From positions 107,178 through 171,177 of the forward strand of contig JALHCK010000002.1 of assembly GCA_022841205.1 (NCBI GenBank): a stretch of DNA of 64,000 nt. The letters are read 5' to 3'. The stretch comes from Methanomicrobiales archaeon (GTDB taxonomy: Archaea; Halobacteriota; Methanomicrobia; Methanomicrobiales; Methanospirillaceae). A program made the position numbers and the translations under genes. The stretch's first letter is position 1. Each line of letters starts with the position of its first letter. Of this stretch, positions 28,402-37,574 are shown in pieces. The notes beneath the pieces are model-generated. The model was not told where the DNA came from. It did not search any database and saw nothing but the letters and a program-made list of their open reading frames with translations.

Positions 28402-28411
28402 ATTATAAATA
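28402..28411 (-). promoter_or_regulatory. TATA box of the first atp operon
   Basis: ATATTTATAATTG on the minus strand is a good archaeal TATA box, placing transcription start near 28378, between the divergent universal stress gene and the small ORF/ahaH. Distance and sequence fit; not tested. Confidence 0.5.
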
Positions 28412-28555
28412 TGTTTCGCCCGAACTCTCCTTTTATCGATGGATACTTTACCTTTGATAAATATCAATGCCACATCCGACACCGCACCACCAGGTATCTC
28501 CAATGGTTTTAAGAGCTGCCCGGGTTCCATTTACATGCAGAGAGGAGCGGTCGGG

Positions 28556-29428
28556 ATGTTTCAAAGAGTTTTATTCGCGACTGATTTTTCAGAATATGCA
28601 GAAAAAGCCCTTGATTGTATTGCAGGTTTTCCTGGTGCTAAGGAGATAGTATTGCTCCATATCCTCGAGGAGACCTGGTCTCCGAGGGGAGGAGGGGAGA
28701 TACAGGAAACACTTACCCCCGCTGAATGGAATTCCCTTCGGGAGGAAAAAAATCGCCTTGAAAAACTCGTAAAAGATCTCAGGGTGACAATAGAAGTGAG
28801 GGCATCTTCTGATGTGGCCGGGGCAATACTCGATACTGCAGACGAGAAGGGAGTCACCCTTATCGCGGTGGGAGCCCGGGGAAGCAGTATTGTTGATGGT
28901 ATTCTCCTTGGCAGCGTATCGATGGCAATCATCCGCCGGAGCAAAATGAATGTCCTGGTCATGCGGCATAAAATTACAGAAGGTCTCACCGGGAAGACGT
29001 ATGAAATGGTATGCCCAATGATACTCTCGAGAATTCTTTGCCCGATTGATTTCTCACCCCATTCTGACAATGCGATCAACCTTCTTGGTTCAACAAAAGG
29101 TATAGGCGAGATCATCCTCCTTAACGTGGTCTCGCGTGGCGAAACGGAAGCTGATATCAGGAATGCTGTTAAGGCAGCAGAGCATCAGCTCGAGACAATA
29201 GGTAAAACTCTTTCCAGGCAGGGTATTCCTGTCCGAACAATGGTGAAGACCGGTAACCCCGGAACGGAAATAATAAAAACTGCCGACGATGAGGGCGTAT
29301 CGGTCATCTGGATCAGCTCACTTGGAAAAGGGTGGTTTCGGGAATTGTTACTTGGAAGCACCGCATACAGCGTCGCGGTGAATGCCAGACAACCAGTTAT
29401 CATAATCCGTTCATCCAAACCAGAGTAA
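28556..29428 (+). CDS. Tandem universal stress protein (two UspA domains)
   Basis: 290 residues from ATG 28556, which follows GAGGAG and opens at the family start MFQRVLFATDFS. Two UspA domains (about 1-145 and 157-290) each begin with a Rossmann strand (ILCPIDFS in the second). The first has the ATP-binding pattern G-ARG-x(9)-GSVS; the second has a degenerate but similar SSLG-x(8)-LGSTA. It is cytoplasmic and of unknown specific function. It separates the two ATPase clusters and is the only gene here on the opposite strand. Confidence 0.9.
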   Translation: MFQRVLFATDFSEYAEKALDCIAGFPGAKEIVLLHILEETWSPRGGGEIQETLTPAEWNSLREEKNRLEKLVKDLRVTIEVRASSDVAGAILDTADEKGVTLIAVGARGSSIVDGILLGSVSMAIIRRSKMNVLVMRHKITEGLTGKTYEMVCPMILSRILCPIDFSPHSDNAINLLGSTKGIGEIILLNVVSRGETEADIRNAVKAAEHQLETIGKTLSRQGIPVRTMVKTGNPGTEIIKTADDEGVSVIWISSLGKGWFRELLLGSTAYSVAVNARQPVIIIRSSKPE

Positions 29429-29518
29429 CAACCAGGCCATATCCGGAATTTTCAAACCCCGGTATGGTACTGCCTTGTCTGGCAAGGATGGAAAAAAGAG
29501 AAAACCCCGTCTACAGTT

Positions 29519-29956
29519 TCACACTACTGCAAATCTTCCGAGGATACCCAGGATAAACGCCATCACGAGTAACGCTACGGTCTCGGTCAAACCAAGAATA
29601 ATCATAAAATTCCCAAATCCTTTACCCGTCTCTCCCATTGCATCGCAGGCACATGCAGCGCATTTACCCTGGAAATATGCGGAAAGGCCAATAGCAGCCC
29701 CACAAAAGGCACCGATCCCCCACAAGTCATTCCCCTGCAAGGCAAGTCCGACCATGGTGTTCATCACGATAAACCCATAAATCGTCTGGGTAAGCGGTGC
29801 CGCCGCAAAGGCCACAAGCATGAATGCCGCTGGTTTGTTCTGGACGTAATTCTTTTTCCATGCACCAATCGCAGCCATCCCCGCGGTACCTGATCCGGCC
29901 GCGGATCCCAGGGCAGAAAAGCCAAGCACCAGACCTAATCCCAGATCCATCGTCAT
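29519..29956 (-). CDS. ntpK: V/A-type Na+-ATPase proteolipid (subunit K), double hairpin
   Basis: 145 residues, four transmembrane helices (two fused hairpins), unlike the two-helix proteolipid of the first cluster. The residues that coordinate Na+ in Enterococcus hirae NtpK are matched: Thr-Gln in PLTQTIYGF, Gln in YFQGKCAA and the essential Glu in LTETVALL. Only the second hairpin carries the carboxylate, so a ring would have half the ion sites per helix. Last gene of the second cluster, 12 bp after subunit I. Na+ coupling is inferred from these residues. Confidence 0.93.
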   Translation of the reverse strand: MTMDLGLGLVLGFSALGSAAGSGTAGMAAIGAWKKNYVQNKPAAFMLVAFAAAPLTQTIYGFIVMNTMVGLALQGNDLWGIGAFCGAAIGLSAYFQGKCAACACDAMGETGKGFGNFMIILGLTETVALLVMAFILGILGRFAVV

Positions 29957-29968
29957 GATATCTCTCTT

Positions 29969-31735
29969 TTACTCCTTTAGTGGTTCGAACGGATAACCAC
30001 TCCATGTGACATTTGCATGTGTTGAGAATTCAAGCACATTCAGCCGTACCCCGTGCACTAGAACTGACATCAATCCCAGGATGAGGTTTAAGCTATGGCC
30101 GGATAAAAGAATTACGACACCTGCAACCAGTGCAATGATACCAGTGCCGAGTCCGGAAGCAAGGTAGTTTGTCGTGTTTGCCACCGCCAGGGTTGCCATA
30201 CCCACCGCAAAGAGGCGAATATACGAGATAACGTCAGTAATGTTGTTCATGAAGCTCAATGCCATGGTTCCCATGCCTTCCCCGATCCCCCGGAGAATAT
30301 TCGATCGCCTGGGATTGGTGAAAAGAATTACAAGGATAATTCCCACAATAACCAGCCAGATGCCGAAGTCCGGGAAAGGATCGGCCAAAATTAACGTGTT
30401 GGCCAGGAAAAATGCAGTCCATAAGATACAGATGTATCCTGCGTCAGCCAGCGCTGTGAGAGAGGGGAGTTTCAGTATTGCTCTCCAGGCATGAGCAATT
30501 GATAAATGCAGGGCTCCCAGGAAGAAACAGAATGTTGTTACGAATGCCGGGTCATTGAGCCGGGGAACCAGTTCGGGCAACCCCCACTGGCCAAAAAATG
30601 TGCCGGTCAGCACACCCCACACTACCGCAGAGAAACCCAGGAGATAGAAAAGCAGGAAGGCGGTCTTCATCTCTTCCATCATCATCCTCTTCTTTTTCAG
30701 CCAGAGGGACAACAGCAGGGTTATGATGATATAGGTAAGTCCGTAACCGGCATCGCCAATGAGAATGCCGAAAAATATGCTGAAAAAAATCAGGAATACC
30801 AGACTGATGTCCATTTCCCGGTAACCCGGCATAAGCCCGAGAAGTCCAAAAACCGGTTTAATCACCTCGATCCATCCGGGATTGCGCAGGAGCGTTGGTA
30901 CATTGTCGTTTGGCGAGGGTTCAGCGATGAGGACTCCCCACTGGTTTTTCCTGGCCTCATTAATCAGGGAGTCCTCAATGTCAAACGGGATGTATCCCGT
31001 GGCGTAGCTTAATGTTCCTTCCCTGCCCATCCCGGCCAGTACCTGCTGGTATTCTATCTCTTTTTCCAATTTTCTTTTAATGTCGAGAAAGGGATCATAA
31101 TAGCCAGCTGAGCTGGCAATCCCGGATGTAATGGTCTCCGCATCCCTGGTATTTTCGGCGAGACGGGATTTGAGAGCAGAAAGGCCCTGCTCCGGGGGAA
31201 TGACTTCCTTGAAATCACATTCATACTGCCGCCGGGATATCGCCGCAACATGGGCGATATCTCCAGCGATAAATACTGTCTTTACCACCACATCCCCGGG
31301 AAATTTTCCGATCTGCCCGGCCGGAACCTGGTACAACCTGAGGAAAATACCTTTCCTGGCCAGTGACCGGATCTCGGCCTGATCAATATCGCCCCACCGC
31401 TCCCATTCGTTAATCTGGCCGAGAATATTTCTCCTGGAGAGTTCCAGTTGTTCCTGTCTCCGTCCCATTTCAATTATTCCGGTGGCTGTCGCTGCCCAGT
31501 CACCGTTGACAGGGATATGCTGTGAAGGACCTCTCCTGGATAGGGGCACCTGGTTCAGGATATTGATCGAGGAATTGATCAGGGCAACGTTTTCCATGAG
31601 TTCGGATATACCCCTGCTTTCAGGCAGATTCTGGTGTTCTACCTGCATAACCCCCAGTTTGCGCAGGGTGGTGATGGCCGCCTCTGCATCACGTGATCTG
31701 GTAATGATGGTGGCCTTTTTCATCGGGACAATCAC
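29969..31735 (-). CDS. ntpI: V/A-type ATPase subunit I (second cluster)
   Basis: 588 residues; N-terminal 300 cytoplasmic residues, then about seven membrane helices with FFGILIGDAGYGL. Shorter than the subunit I of the first cluster and diverged from it. Overlaps the D gene by 4 bp. Confidence 0.9.
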   Translation of the reverse strand: MIVPMKKATIITRSRDAEAAITTLRKLGVMQVEHQNLPESRGISELMENVALINSSINILNQVPLSRRGPSQHIPVNGDWAATATGIIEMGRRQEQLELSRRNILGQINEWERWGDIDQAEIRSLARKGIFLRLYQVPAGQIGKFPGDVVVKTVFIAGDIAHVAAISRRQYECDFKEVIPPEQGLSALKSRLAENTRDAETITSGIASSAGYYDPFLDIKRKLEKEIEYQQVLAGMGREGTLSYATGYIPFDIEDSLINEARKNQWGVLIAEPSPNDNVPTLLRNPGWIEVIKPVFGLLGLMPGYREMDISLVFLIFFSIFFGILIGDAGYGLTYIIITLLLSLWLKKKRMMMEEMKTAFLLFYLLGFSAVVWGVLTGTFFGQWGLPELVPRLNDPAFVTTFCFFLGALHLSIAHAWRAILKLPSLTALADAGYICILWTAFFLANTLILADPFPDFGIWLVIVGIILVILFTNPRRSNILRGIGEGMGTMALSFMNNITDVISYIRLFAVGMATLAVANTTNYLASGLGTGIIALVAGVVILLSGHSLNLILGLMSVLVHGVRLNVLEFSTHANVTWSGYPFEPLKE

Positions 31736-32343
31736 GATACCACCTCTTCAAAGCCGGATTGTTCGATCTTGCTTTTGGCAATTTTGCTACGGCCGACCGC
31801 GTTGGTCATCTGGTCGCCGATATATATCTTAATGAGGCGGATTGCCTCTTTTGCCCCGGGAATTTTTACCTTTTCAAAGAGGTTGACGCGCTGGGTGGTG
31901 ATCCGCAGTTCCTGGTTCAGAACTGATACGCCCTGTTCCATAACCCGTATCTCTTCAAACATTGACACGAGTCCTCTCAGGGTTTCCAATCCCGTATCAA
32001 GCCAGAGTGGCATGAGAAATAAATCGTACTCGACCGGCTCGAATTGCGCATTTACAAAGACCGGTATGTCAACCCCGGCAACATTCCTCCTGCCGGTCAC
32101 TACTCTTTCAATCTTCAGCCATTTTCGAATTCCGGGAACTTCATACAGGAGCCCTGCCCACTCTTCTGCCAATCTCCTCTTTTCGGACAGTATGCGCTCC
32201 TTCTCCCTGAGAGCGCTCTGCTGGTGCAGGATTTCTAGCTGGATCTGCTGCTTTTTGAGTTGCAGGGTGGGCAGGTATCTCTCGTACTGTCGGAGGGCAT
32301 CTCTCTGTTTTTTCAGTTCACCCTGGGAAAATTTAATTTTCAT
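31732..32343 (-). CDS. ntpD: V/A-type ATPase subunit D (second cluster)
   Basis: 203 residues with the long N- and C-terminal helices of central-stalk subunit D (KIKFSQGELKKQRDALRQYE). The middle region differs strongly from the archaeal D of the first cluster, as in bacterial V-type homologues. Overlaps the B gene by 11 bp. Confidence 0.88.
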   Translation of the reverse strand: MKIKFSQGELKKQRDALRQYERYLPTLQLKKQQIQLEILHQQSALREKERILSEKRRLAEEWAGLLYEVPGIRKWLKIERVVTGRRNVAGVDIPVFVNAQFEPVEYDLFLMPLWLDTGLETLRGLVSMFEEIRVMEQGVSVLNQELRITTQRVNLFEKVKIPGAKEAIRLIKIYIGDQMTNAVGRSKIAKSKIEQSGFEEVVS

Positions 32344-33637
32344 GTTTTTTAGGCCAGTACTGATCGATCACGGATCTCTTAATCCCCGTCTCTTCAGGCA
32401 GGAAACAATCGTGCAGGATCTCCCAACCGAGGTCGAGCGCTCTCTCAAGGGGGACATTTACCTTCAGGGACATCATTTTTTCCTCGAAGAGTTTTCCATA
32501 TTTGAGGAGTTTCAAATCCCAGGCACTCATCTGGAATCCCATAGACTGTTTCTCCAGGGTCTCCCGGTAGTCGGCGAAGAGCTGGATCATGGAATCCATA
32601 ATCGTCCGGTGGTCATCCCTGGTTTTAGCATTTACGAGTTGCTTCAAGCGGCTTAATGAACCAAACGGCTCGATAACGCCATCCTTGAAGTAAAACTGGC
32701 CCTCTGTGATATACCCGGTGTTATCCGGGATTGGATGGGTAACGTCGTCTCCCGGCATTGTGGTTACCGCAAGGATGGTGATAGAGCCTGCATTCTCGAA
32801 ATCGACCGCCTTTTCGTACCTGGATGCAAGGAGACTGTAAAGATCCCCGGGATATCCACGGTTTGATGGTATCTGTTCCATCGTGATTGCGATCTCTTTT
32901 AATGCATCGCAGAAATTGCTCATATCTGTCAGCAATACAAGGACCCTTTTCCCGCTGAGGGCGAAATTTTCTGCGACAGCAAGGCTCATGTCAGGAACGA
33001 GCAGGCACTCGACAACGGGATCGGCAGCCGTATGCATGAATATAATGGAATGGGAGAGTGCTCCATGTTCTTCAAGGGTATCCCGGAAGAAAAGATAATC
33101 GTCGTATTTTAAACCCATTCCGCCAAGTATGATGATATCTACCTCTGCCTGGGTCCCGATCCTGGCAAGGAGTTCGTTGTAAGGCTCTCCGGCGATTGAA
33201 AATATCGGGAGTTTCTGTGATTCTACGAGTGAATTGAAGACATCAATCATGGGTATGCCGGTCCGGATCATCTTGTTTGGAATAATCCGCTTCACGGGGT
33301 TGACTGGCGGTCCTCCAATCTCGGCGAGGTTCTCGGAAAGATCAGGCCCGTTATCAAGGGGACGGCCGCTTCCGTTAAATATCCGGCCAAGAAGCATATC
33401 GCCGGTAGCAATACGCATCGGGTGGCCAAGAAACCTTACCCTGTCCCCTGTGGATATTCCCCGACTGCCGGCAAAGACCTGTAAAAATGCTTTTTTTCCG
33501 TCAAGGCGGATAACCTGGGCAAGGGAGGTTCCCCGGCGTGTTGTGATCTCAGCAAGCTCCGTGTTGCCGATGTTTTCTGCCTCAACCGTGATGACATCGC
33601 CGACAATCTGGTTTATGCTTGTATAGATCTTATGCAT
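32333..33637 (-). CDS. ntpB: V/A-type ATPase subunit B (second cluster)
   Basis: 434 residues from ATG 33637, chosen because AAGGAGGG lies before it and it overlaps the A stop (ATGCATAA) by 8 bp; the frame is open further upstream. KLPIFSIAGEPYNELLARIG and PSNRGYPGDLYSLLA mark a non-catalytic B subunit. Confidence 0.93.
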   Translation of the reverse strand: MHKIYTSINQIVGDVITVEAENIGNTELAEITTRRGTSLAQVIRLDGKKAFLQVFAGSRGISTGDRVRFLGHPMRIATGDMLLGRIFNGSGRPLDNGPDLSENLAEIGGPPVNPVKRIIPNKMIRTGIPMIDVFNSLVESQKLPIFSIAGEPYNELLARIGTQAEVDIIILGGMGLKYDDYLFFRDTLEEHGALSHSIIFMHTAADPVVECLLVPDMSLAVAENFALSGKRVLVLLTDMSNFCDALKEIAITMEQIPSNRGYPGDLYSLLASRYEKAVDFENAGSITILAVTTMPGDDVTHPIPDNTGYITEGQFYFKDGVIEPFGSLSRLKQLVNAKTRDDHRTIMDSMIQLFADYRETLEKQSMGFQMSAWDLKLLKYGKLFEEKMMSLKVNVPLERALDLGWEILHDCFLPEETGIKRSVIDQYWPKKHEN

Positions 33638-35375
33638 GCCCGCCCTCCTTTGTGCGCCCCAGCAGAAATGCCCGGATCTCTTTTTCAGTCTCGAAAAATT
33701 CCTTACTCTGCCAGGCCATCGAGTTCCATCCACGGAAGAGCTGTCTTAATTCCTGGAAAAAATGACGCGCCTCATCCTTATTCCCAAAAACAAATTCCGT
33801 CTCAATAATATGGTAAATAAAATCAAAAATGTAGATCTGCCGTTCTTTTACGGTTGCTTCATCAACAGGATCAAAAGCGTTCTGCTGCAGGTAGACAAAG
33901 TCGAAAAATTCGGCTTTCAGGAAATCTATATAGTCCTCGAGCGAGGTTCCTTCTTCACCGACTACTTTCATCATCTGGGATATATCACTGCCTTTGCGCA
34001 GGAGCAAAAGCCCTCTCTCCCTCTGCCTATCCTCGATGAAACTTCTGTATTTGCTCCAGCTGATGAGCGGGTCGATGGCGGGATATCTTCGTGCATCGGA
34101 ACGACTGCGGGAGAGACCATGGAAGGCACCAACTACTTTTAATGTTGCCTGCGTCACCGGCTCTTCAAAGTTGCCTCCCGCCGGGCTGACGGCCCCGCCA
34201 ATGGTTACCGACCCTTTCGAACCATCGTGTAAACGAACCGCCCCTGCTCTTTCGTAGAATGAGGCGATCCGTGACTCCAGGTATGCAGGAAACGCTTCCT
34301 CTCCTGGAATTTCCTCCAGCCTCCCGGACATCTCGCGCATAGCCTGTGCCCAGCGGGAGGTTGAATCCGCGAGAAGAAGAACCTGTAGCCCCATCTGGCG
34401 ATAATATTCTGCGATGGTGACCGCAGTGTAGACGCTCGACTCCCTCGCCGCCACGGGCATCGAGCTGGTATTGCAGATAATCACCGTCCGATCGCTCAGG
34501 GGCCGGTTGGTTCGCGGATCAATAATAGATGGGAACGTCCGTAATGTTTCAACAATCTCCCCTGCCCGTTCACCGCAGGCAGCAATAATCACCACATCGA
34601 CTTCTGCATTGCGGCTGATCAACTGCTGCAAAACAGTTTTTCCAGCACCGAAAGGACCGGGGATGCAGTACGTTCCGCCCAAGGCAACGGGAAAGAGCGA
34701 ATCTATCAGGCGCATTTTGGTAACCAGTGGCTCTCCCGGCTTCAGCCGTTCAGCATATGCCTGGATCGGGATCTTTACAGGCCACGTCTGACTTAAATAT
34801 ACGGGATGGACTTTTCCGTTCTGGTCTTTGATCCGGGCAACGGCCTGGCGAACCGTGAACTTGCCGGCATTTTCGATCGATACAAGCTCATATTGTCCAC
34901 CCAGCGCAAAGGGAACCATACAGTAGTGGCGGAATATTTTCTCTTCAACAAATCCAATCTTATCTCCCGCCCGCAATCGGTCTCCGGGTTTTTTCAACGG
35001 GGTGAAATCCCATTCCGTCGAATCAGAAAGTGCTTTAATATAAACGCCTCTTTGCAGGAAAAAACCACACTGCTCAGCAATTTCAGGGAGAGGGTTCTGG
35101 AGGCCGTCGTAGATCTGTCCAAGCATTCCCGGCCCAAGCTCGATCGAGAGGAGTTCCCCGGTAAACTCAACCTCCTCTCCGATTTTTAGGCCGGTGGTTG
35201 TTTCATATACCTGCATCTCGGCAAGATTGCCGCGTACACGGATGATTTCGGATTTGAGGCGCTCCTCCCCGTGCCTGATAAAGGCTACCTCGTTCTGCAT
35301 GACGGGAGTATCAAAAGATACAGTTACCATGTTTCCACTGATTTTCATGATTCTCCCATGTGACAGCTCTGTCAT
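33630..35375 (-). CDS. ntpA: V/A-type ATPase subunit A, catalytic (second cluster)
   Basis: 581 residues with P-loop PGPFGAGKTV, ACGERAGEI and SRWAQAMREMSGRLEEIPGEE. The non-homologous insert is present. Clearly distinct from atpA of the first cluster. The stop of the DUF2764 gene directly abuts its ATG. Confidence 0.94.
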   Translation of the reverse strand: MTELSHGRIMKISGNMVTVSFDTPVMQNEVAFIRHGEERLKSEIIRVRGNLAEMQVYETTTGLKIGEEVEFTGELLSIELGPGMLGQIYDGLQNPLPEIAEQCGFFLQRGVYIKALSDSTEWDFTPLKKPGDRLRAGDKIGFVEEKIFRHYCMVPFALGGQYELVSIENAGKFTVRQAVARIKDQNGKVHPVYLSQTWPVKIPIQAYAERLKPGEPLVTKMRLIDSLFPVALGGTYCIPGPFGAGKTVLQQLISRNAEVDVVIIAACGERAGEIVETLRTFPSIIDPRTNRPLSDRTVIICNTSSMPVAARESSVYTAVTIAEYYRQMGLQVLLLADSTSRWAQAMREMSGRLEEIPGEEAFPAYLESRIASFYERAGAVRLHDGSKGSVTIGGAVSPAGGNFEEPVTQATLKVVGAFHGLSRSRSDARRYPAIDPLISWSKYRSFIEDRQRERGLLLLRKGSDISQMMKVVGEEGTSLEDYIDFLKAEFFDFVYLQQNAFDPVDEATVKERQIYIFDFIYHIIETEFVFGNKDEARHFFQELRQLFRGWNSMAWQSKEFFETEKEIRAFLLGRTKEGGHA

Positions 35376-35915
35376 TCACACCACCTGTAGCTCAAGGGCC
35401 TCTGTGAGCAGGAGGGCCGCATTTGCACTCCGTATCCTTTCCCAGCGATGGAGAATCAGTAGTTTGTAGGCATATGATATCAGGACGTCCAGATCAAAAT
35501 AATGGTCTTTTGCGAGTTCGTCAAGCACCTTCCAGCGTGCTTCATCGAGTAATCTCTCTCCTTCAAGCAATGACGGATCAGCCGCCGCAGCAGAGACTAC
35601 GGGTGCAAGTGGCGGTCCGGTATACGTTTCCGGACGGATATAAGTTTCAGCCTCGATTTTCAGCCTGCCGGACCGCACTTTAACCATTTCGTTCCGGAGG
35701 CTGGTATCAAACTGGATCCATCGTTCAACGAAGGGGGGCCGCCGGACTTTTTCCGGCGAGTATTCGGGTTGTGGCAGGTTGCTTAAAATCTGATAATCTT
35801 TAGCCGGGATGAACCGGTGGCACGCTTCAAGGAACTGCTCAAACGAAAATGGCGGTTTCATTCCGAAATGCAGCGCTGGCAGGCTTGCGACGAGGTAAGG
35901 GTAAAACTCTGCCAT
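35376..35915 (-). CDS. DUF2764 protein of bacterial-type V-ATPase operon
   Basis: 179 residues. The N-terminus YPYLVASLPALHFGMKPPFS and the position directly between subunits E and A identify DUF2764, known from V-type ATPase operons of Chlamydiae, spirochaetes and Bacteroidetes. The middle is a Pro/Ala linker, the C-terminal 80 residues helical. It may take the place of the missing C subunit, but that is inference. Its presence in an archaeal genome points to transfer of the whole cluster. Confidence 0.8.
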   Translation of the reverse strand: MAEFYPYLVASLPALHFGMKPPFSFEQFLEACHRFIPAKDYQILSNLPQPEYSPEKVRRPPFVERWIQFDTSLRNEMVKVRSGRLKIEAETYIRPETYTGPPLAPVVSAAAADPSLLEGERLLDEARWKVLDELAKDHYFDLDVLISYAYKLLILHRWERIRSANAALLLTEALELQVV

Positions 35916-35921
35916 CCTAAT

Positions 35922-36533
35922 TCATTCCTCAACTGATCTCTCGAGAACTTTTCTTAATTTGGGTTTTAGATAAGTCATTATGTATCCTGCGAGAGTTTTA
36001 TCGGTGAAATCATAGCAGGATTTTCCGCCATCAAAGCTAATGGTAAACCCCCCCTGTACCTCTTCGCCGGGATGTAAGGTTATTCCCCCAGTCGCCTCCT
36101 GCCGGAGCTGCAGGAGATAATGTCGTTCCAGGAGGTCCATATCTTTTTCATTGAGAGAAATGATGATTTCGTTTTGCTCTTTTGTGGAATAATTCCTGAT
36201 TATTTCCATAATGAGTTTATGGAGCGCCTCAGGTGTGAGAGCTTCACGGATATCAGAACGCACAATCCGCCCGAGCATGGCATTAATCTCCTGCCGGAGC
36301 GAGAGAAGGAGATCTCTTCCTGCCTGGGCAAGCAGAGCTCTCTCCCTTTCATCTTCAAGCCGGATCCTTTCATCTGCTGCTGAGATCATTTCATCTGCCT
36401 CAGCTCGTGCCCGGGAAAGAATAGCGTCCGCTTTCTGCCTTGCCTCATCCTCAATAGCCTTTGCTTTCGCTTCAGCAGCCTGGATTCCTTCCTGTTGAAT
36501 CTTCTCGATCAGGTCCCTAATCTCTTCCGGCAT
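35922..36533 (-). CDS. ntpE: V/A-type ATPase subunit E (second cluster)
   Basis: 203 residues: a long charged N-terminal helix (EGIQAAEAKAKAIEDEA), then a C-terminal domain. First gene of the second ATPase operon, with GGGAG before the ATG and TATA-like ACATAAAAAG about 70 bp upstream. No subunit H partner is seen in the cluster. Confidence 0.88.
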   Translation of the reverse strand: MPEEIRDLIEKIQQEGIQAAEAKAKAIEDEARQKADAILSRARAEADEMISAADERIRLEDERERALLAQAGRDLLLSLRQEINAMLGRIVRSDIREALTPEALHKLIMEIIRNYSTKEQNEIIISLNEKDMDLLERHYLLQLRQEATGGITLHPGEEVQGGFTISFDGGKSCYDFTDKTLAGYIMTYLKPKLRKVLERSVEE

Positions 36534-36696
36534 AGATACAGATCATTCTCCCTTTGGTTTATGGTGAAGTATTCTTCATTTTTCGTTCTCGCACCTCATC
36601 TTTTTATGTCCATGGAAATTCCTCTGCATCCCATTTTATCACCATGTCCCAATTCGAAGCGGCCCCGGTCAGTTCCCGAAGATGCCATGTATATCT

Positions 36697-36713
36697 ATCA
36701 TGACCATCATGAT
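36697..36713. promoter_or_regulatory. Perfect inverted repeat ATCATGA-CCA-TCATGAT
   Basis: Two 7-bp arms around a 3-bp spacer lie between divergent ntpE and livG, 164 bp from the ntpE start. The half-site CATCAT is repeated at 36720-36725. Likely a protein binding site; the regulator is not known. Confidence 0.5.
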
Positions 36714-36791
36714 ACAAACCATCATATACATTACCTTATGACCAGTTCCAGAAAAACTGCTCTGCCCTCTTCTCCGGCAACGAAAGATATC

Positions 36792-36799
36792 TTTATAAT
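36792..36799 (+). promoter_or_regulatory. TATA box of livGF
   Basis: TTTATAAT lies about 50 bp before the livG ATG, predicting transcription start near 36822, at the edge of the palindrome. Confidence 0.5.
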
Positions 36800-36805
36800 G
36801 ATATT

Positions 36806-36820
36806 TGCTAACATATAGCA
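36806..36820. promoter_or_regulatory. Palindromic operator candidate upstream of livGF
   Basis: TGCTAACATATAGCA is TGCTA-N5-TAGCA, and is followed by TGACAAA. The same arrangement lies before livK at 41641-41655. Placed between TATA box and predicted start, it suits a repressor. Confidence 0.6.
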
Positions 36821-36848
36821 TGACAAAACCTGTCGTGGAAGACAATTC

Positions 36849-37574
36849 ATGCTTGAGCTGGACGGAGTGACCAAAAAATTCGGCGGGCTGGTCGCAGTGA
36901 ACGGAGTAGATCTCCAGGTGGAAAAGGGGGAGATCCTGGGGCTCGTTGGGCCAAACGGTGCGGGTAAAACCACGCTTCTGAACATGATATCCGGGATCTA
37001 CCGCCCTGACTTGGGGAAGATCAGGTATTGCGGCGAAGAGATATCCCGCCTTTCCATGGACCGGATCTGCCGTAAGGGTATTGCGAAGACATTCCAGCAC
37101 ACGCACTCCTTTCCGGGACTGACTGCCCGTGAAAGTGTTATGATCGGGTCGCTTTTCGGCAACAGTCACCATCAGAGCATGGATGAAGCCTCAAATGAGG
37201 CAGAGGAACTCCTGAAAAGAGTCGGGTTCCCCCTGGAACGGATCGATATTCCCCTCGCAAACCTGAATGTAATCGAGCTCAGGCGGACCCAGCTGGCCCG
37301 GGCTCTCGCTTCACGGCCAAAGATCCTCCTCCTTGATGAAATGATGACCGGCCTCAACCCAAGCGAGAGCGATGAGGCAGTCTCCCTCATCAAATCACTC
37401 CGCGACGATGGTCTCACTATTGTCATGATCGAACATGTTATGCGGGTCATTCTCGGTGTTTCTGATCGGATGGTTGTCCTGGACCGGGGTGAGAAGATCG
37501 CGGAAGGAATTCCTTCTCACGTGATGCAGGACAAGCGGGTTATCGATTCGTACTTGGGCGAACGGTACTCATGA
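36849..37574 (+). CDS. livG: Branched-chain-type ABC transporter ATPase LivG
   Basis: 241 residues with Walker A (GPNGAGKTT) and Walker B (ILLLDEMMTG). The ABC signature, normally like AYGQQRR in LivG, reads NVIELRR here, losing its glycine and glutamine; the partner LivF has a canonical LSGGEQQ. An asymmetric ATPase pair is therefore possible. Overlaps livF by 4 bp (ATGA). Confidence 0.9.
   Translation: MLELDGVTKKFGGLVAVNGVDLQVEKGEILGLVGPNGAGKTTLLNMISGIYRPDLGKIRYCGEEISRLSMDRICRKGIAKTFQHTHSFPGLTARESVMIGSLFGNSHHQSMDEASNEAEELLKRVGFPLERIDIPLANLNVIELRRTQLARALASRPKILLLDEMMTGLNPSESDEAVSLIKSLRDDGLTIVMIEHVMRVILGVSDRMVVLDRGEKIAEGIPSHVMQDKRVIDSYLGERYS

Larger units (their letters stand above)
36534..36848. 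other. Divergent promoter region, ntpE and livG
   Basis: 315 bp without a gene. It holds a 17-bp inverted repeat (36697-36713) and, near livG, a TATA box plus a 15-bp palindrome (36806-36820). No coding frame is supported. Confidence 0.6.
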
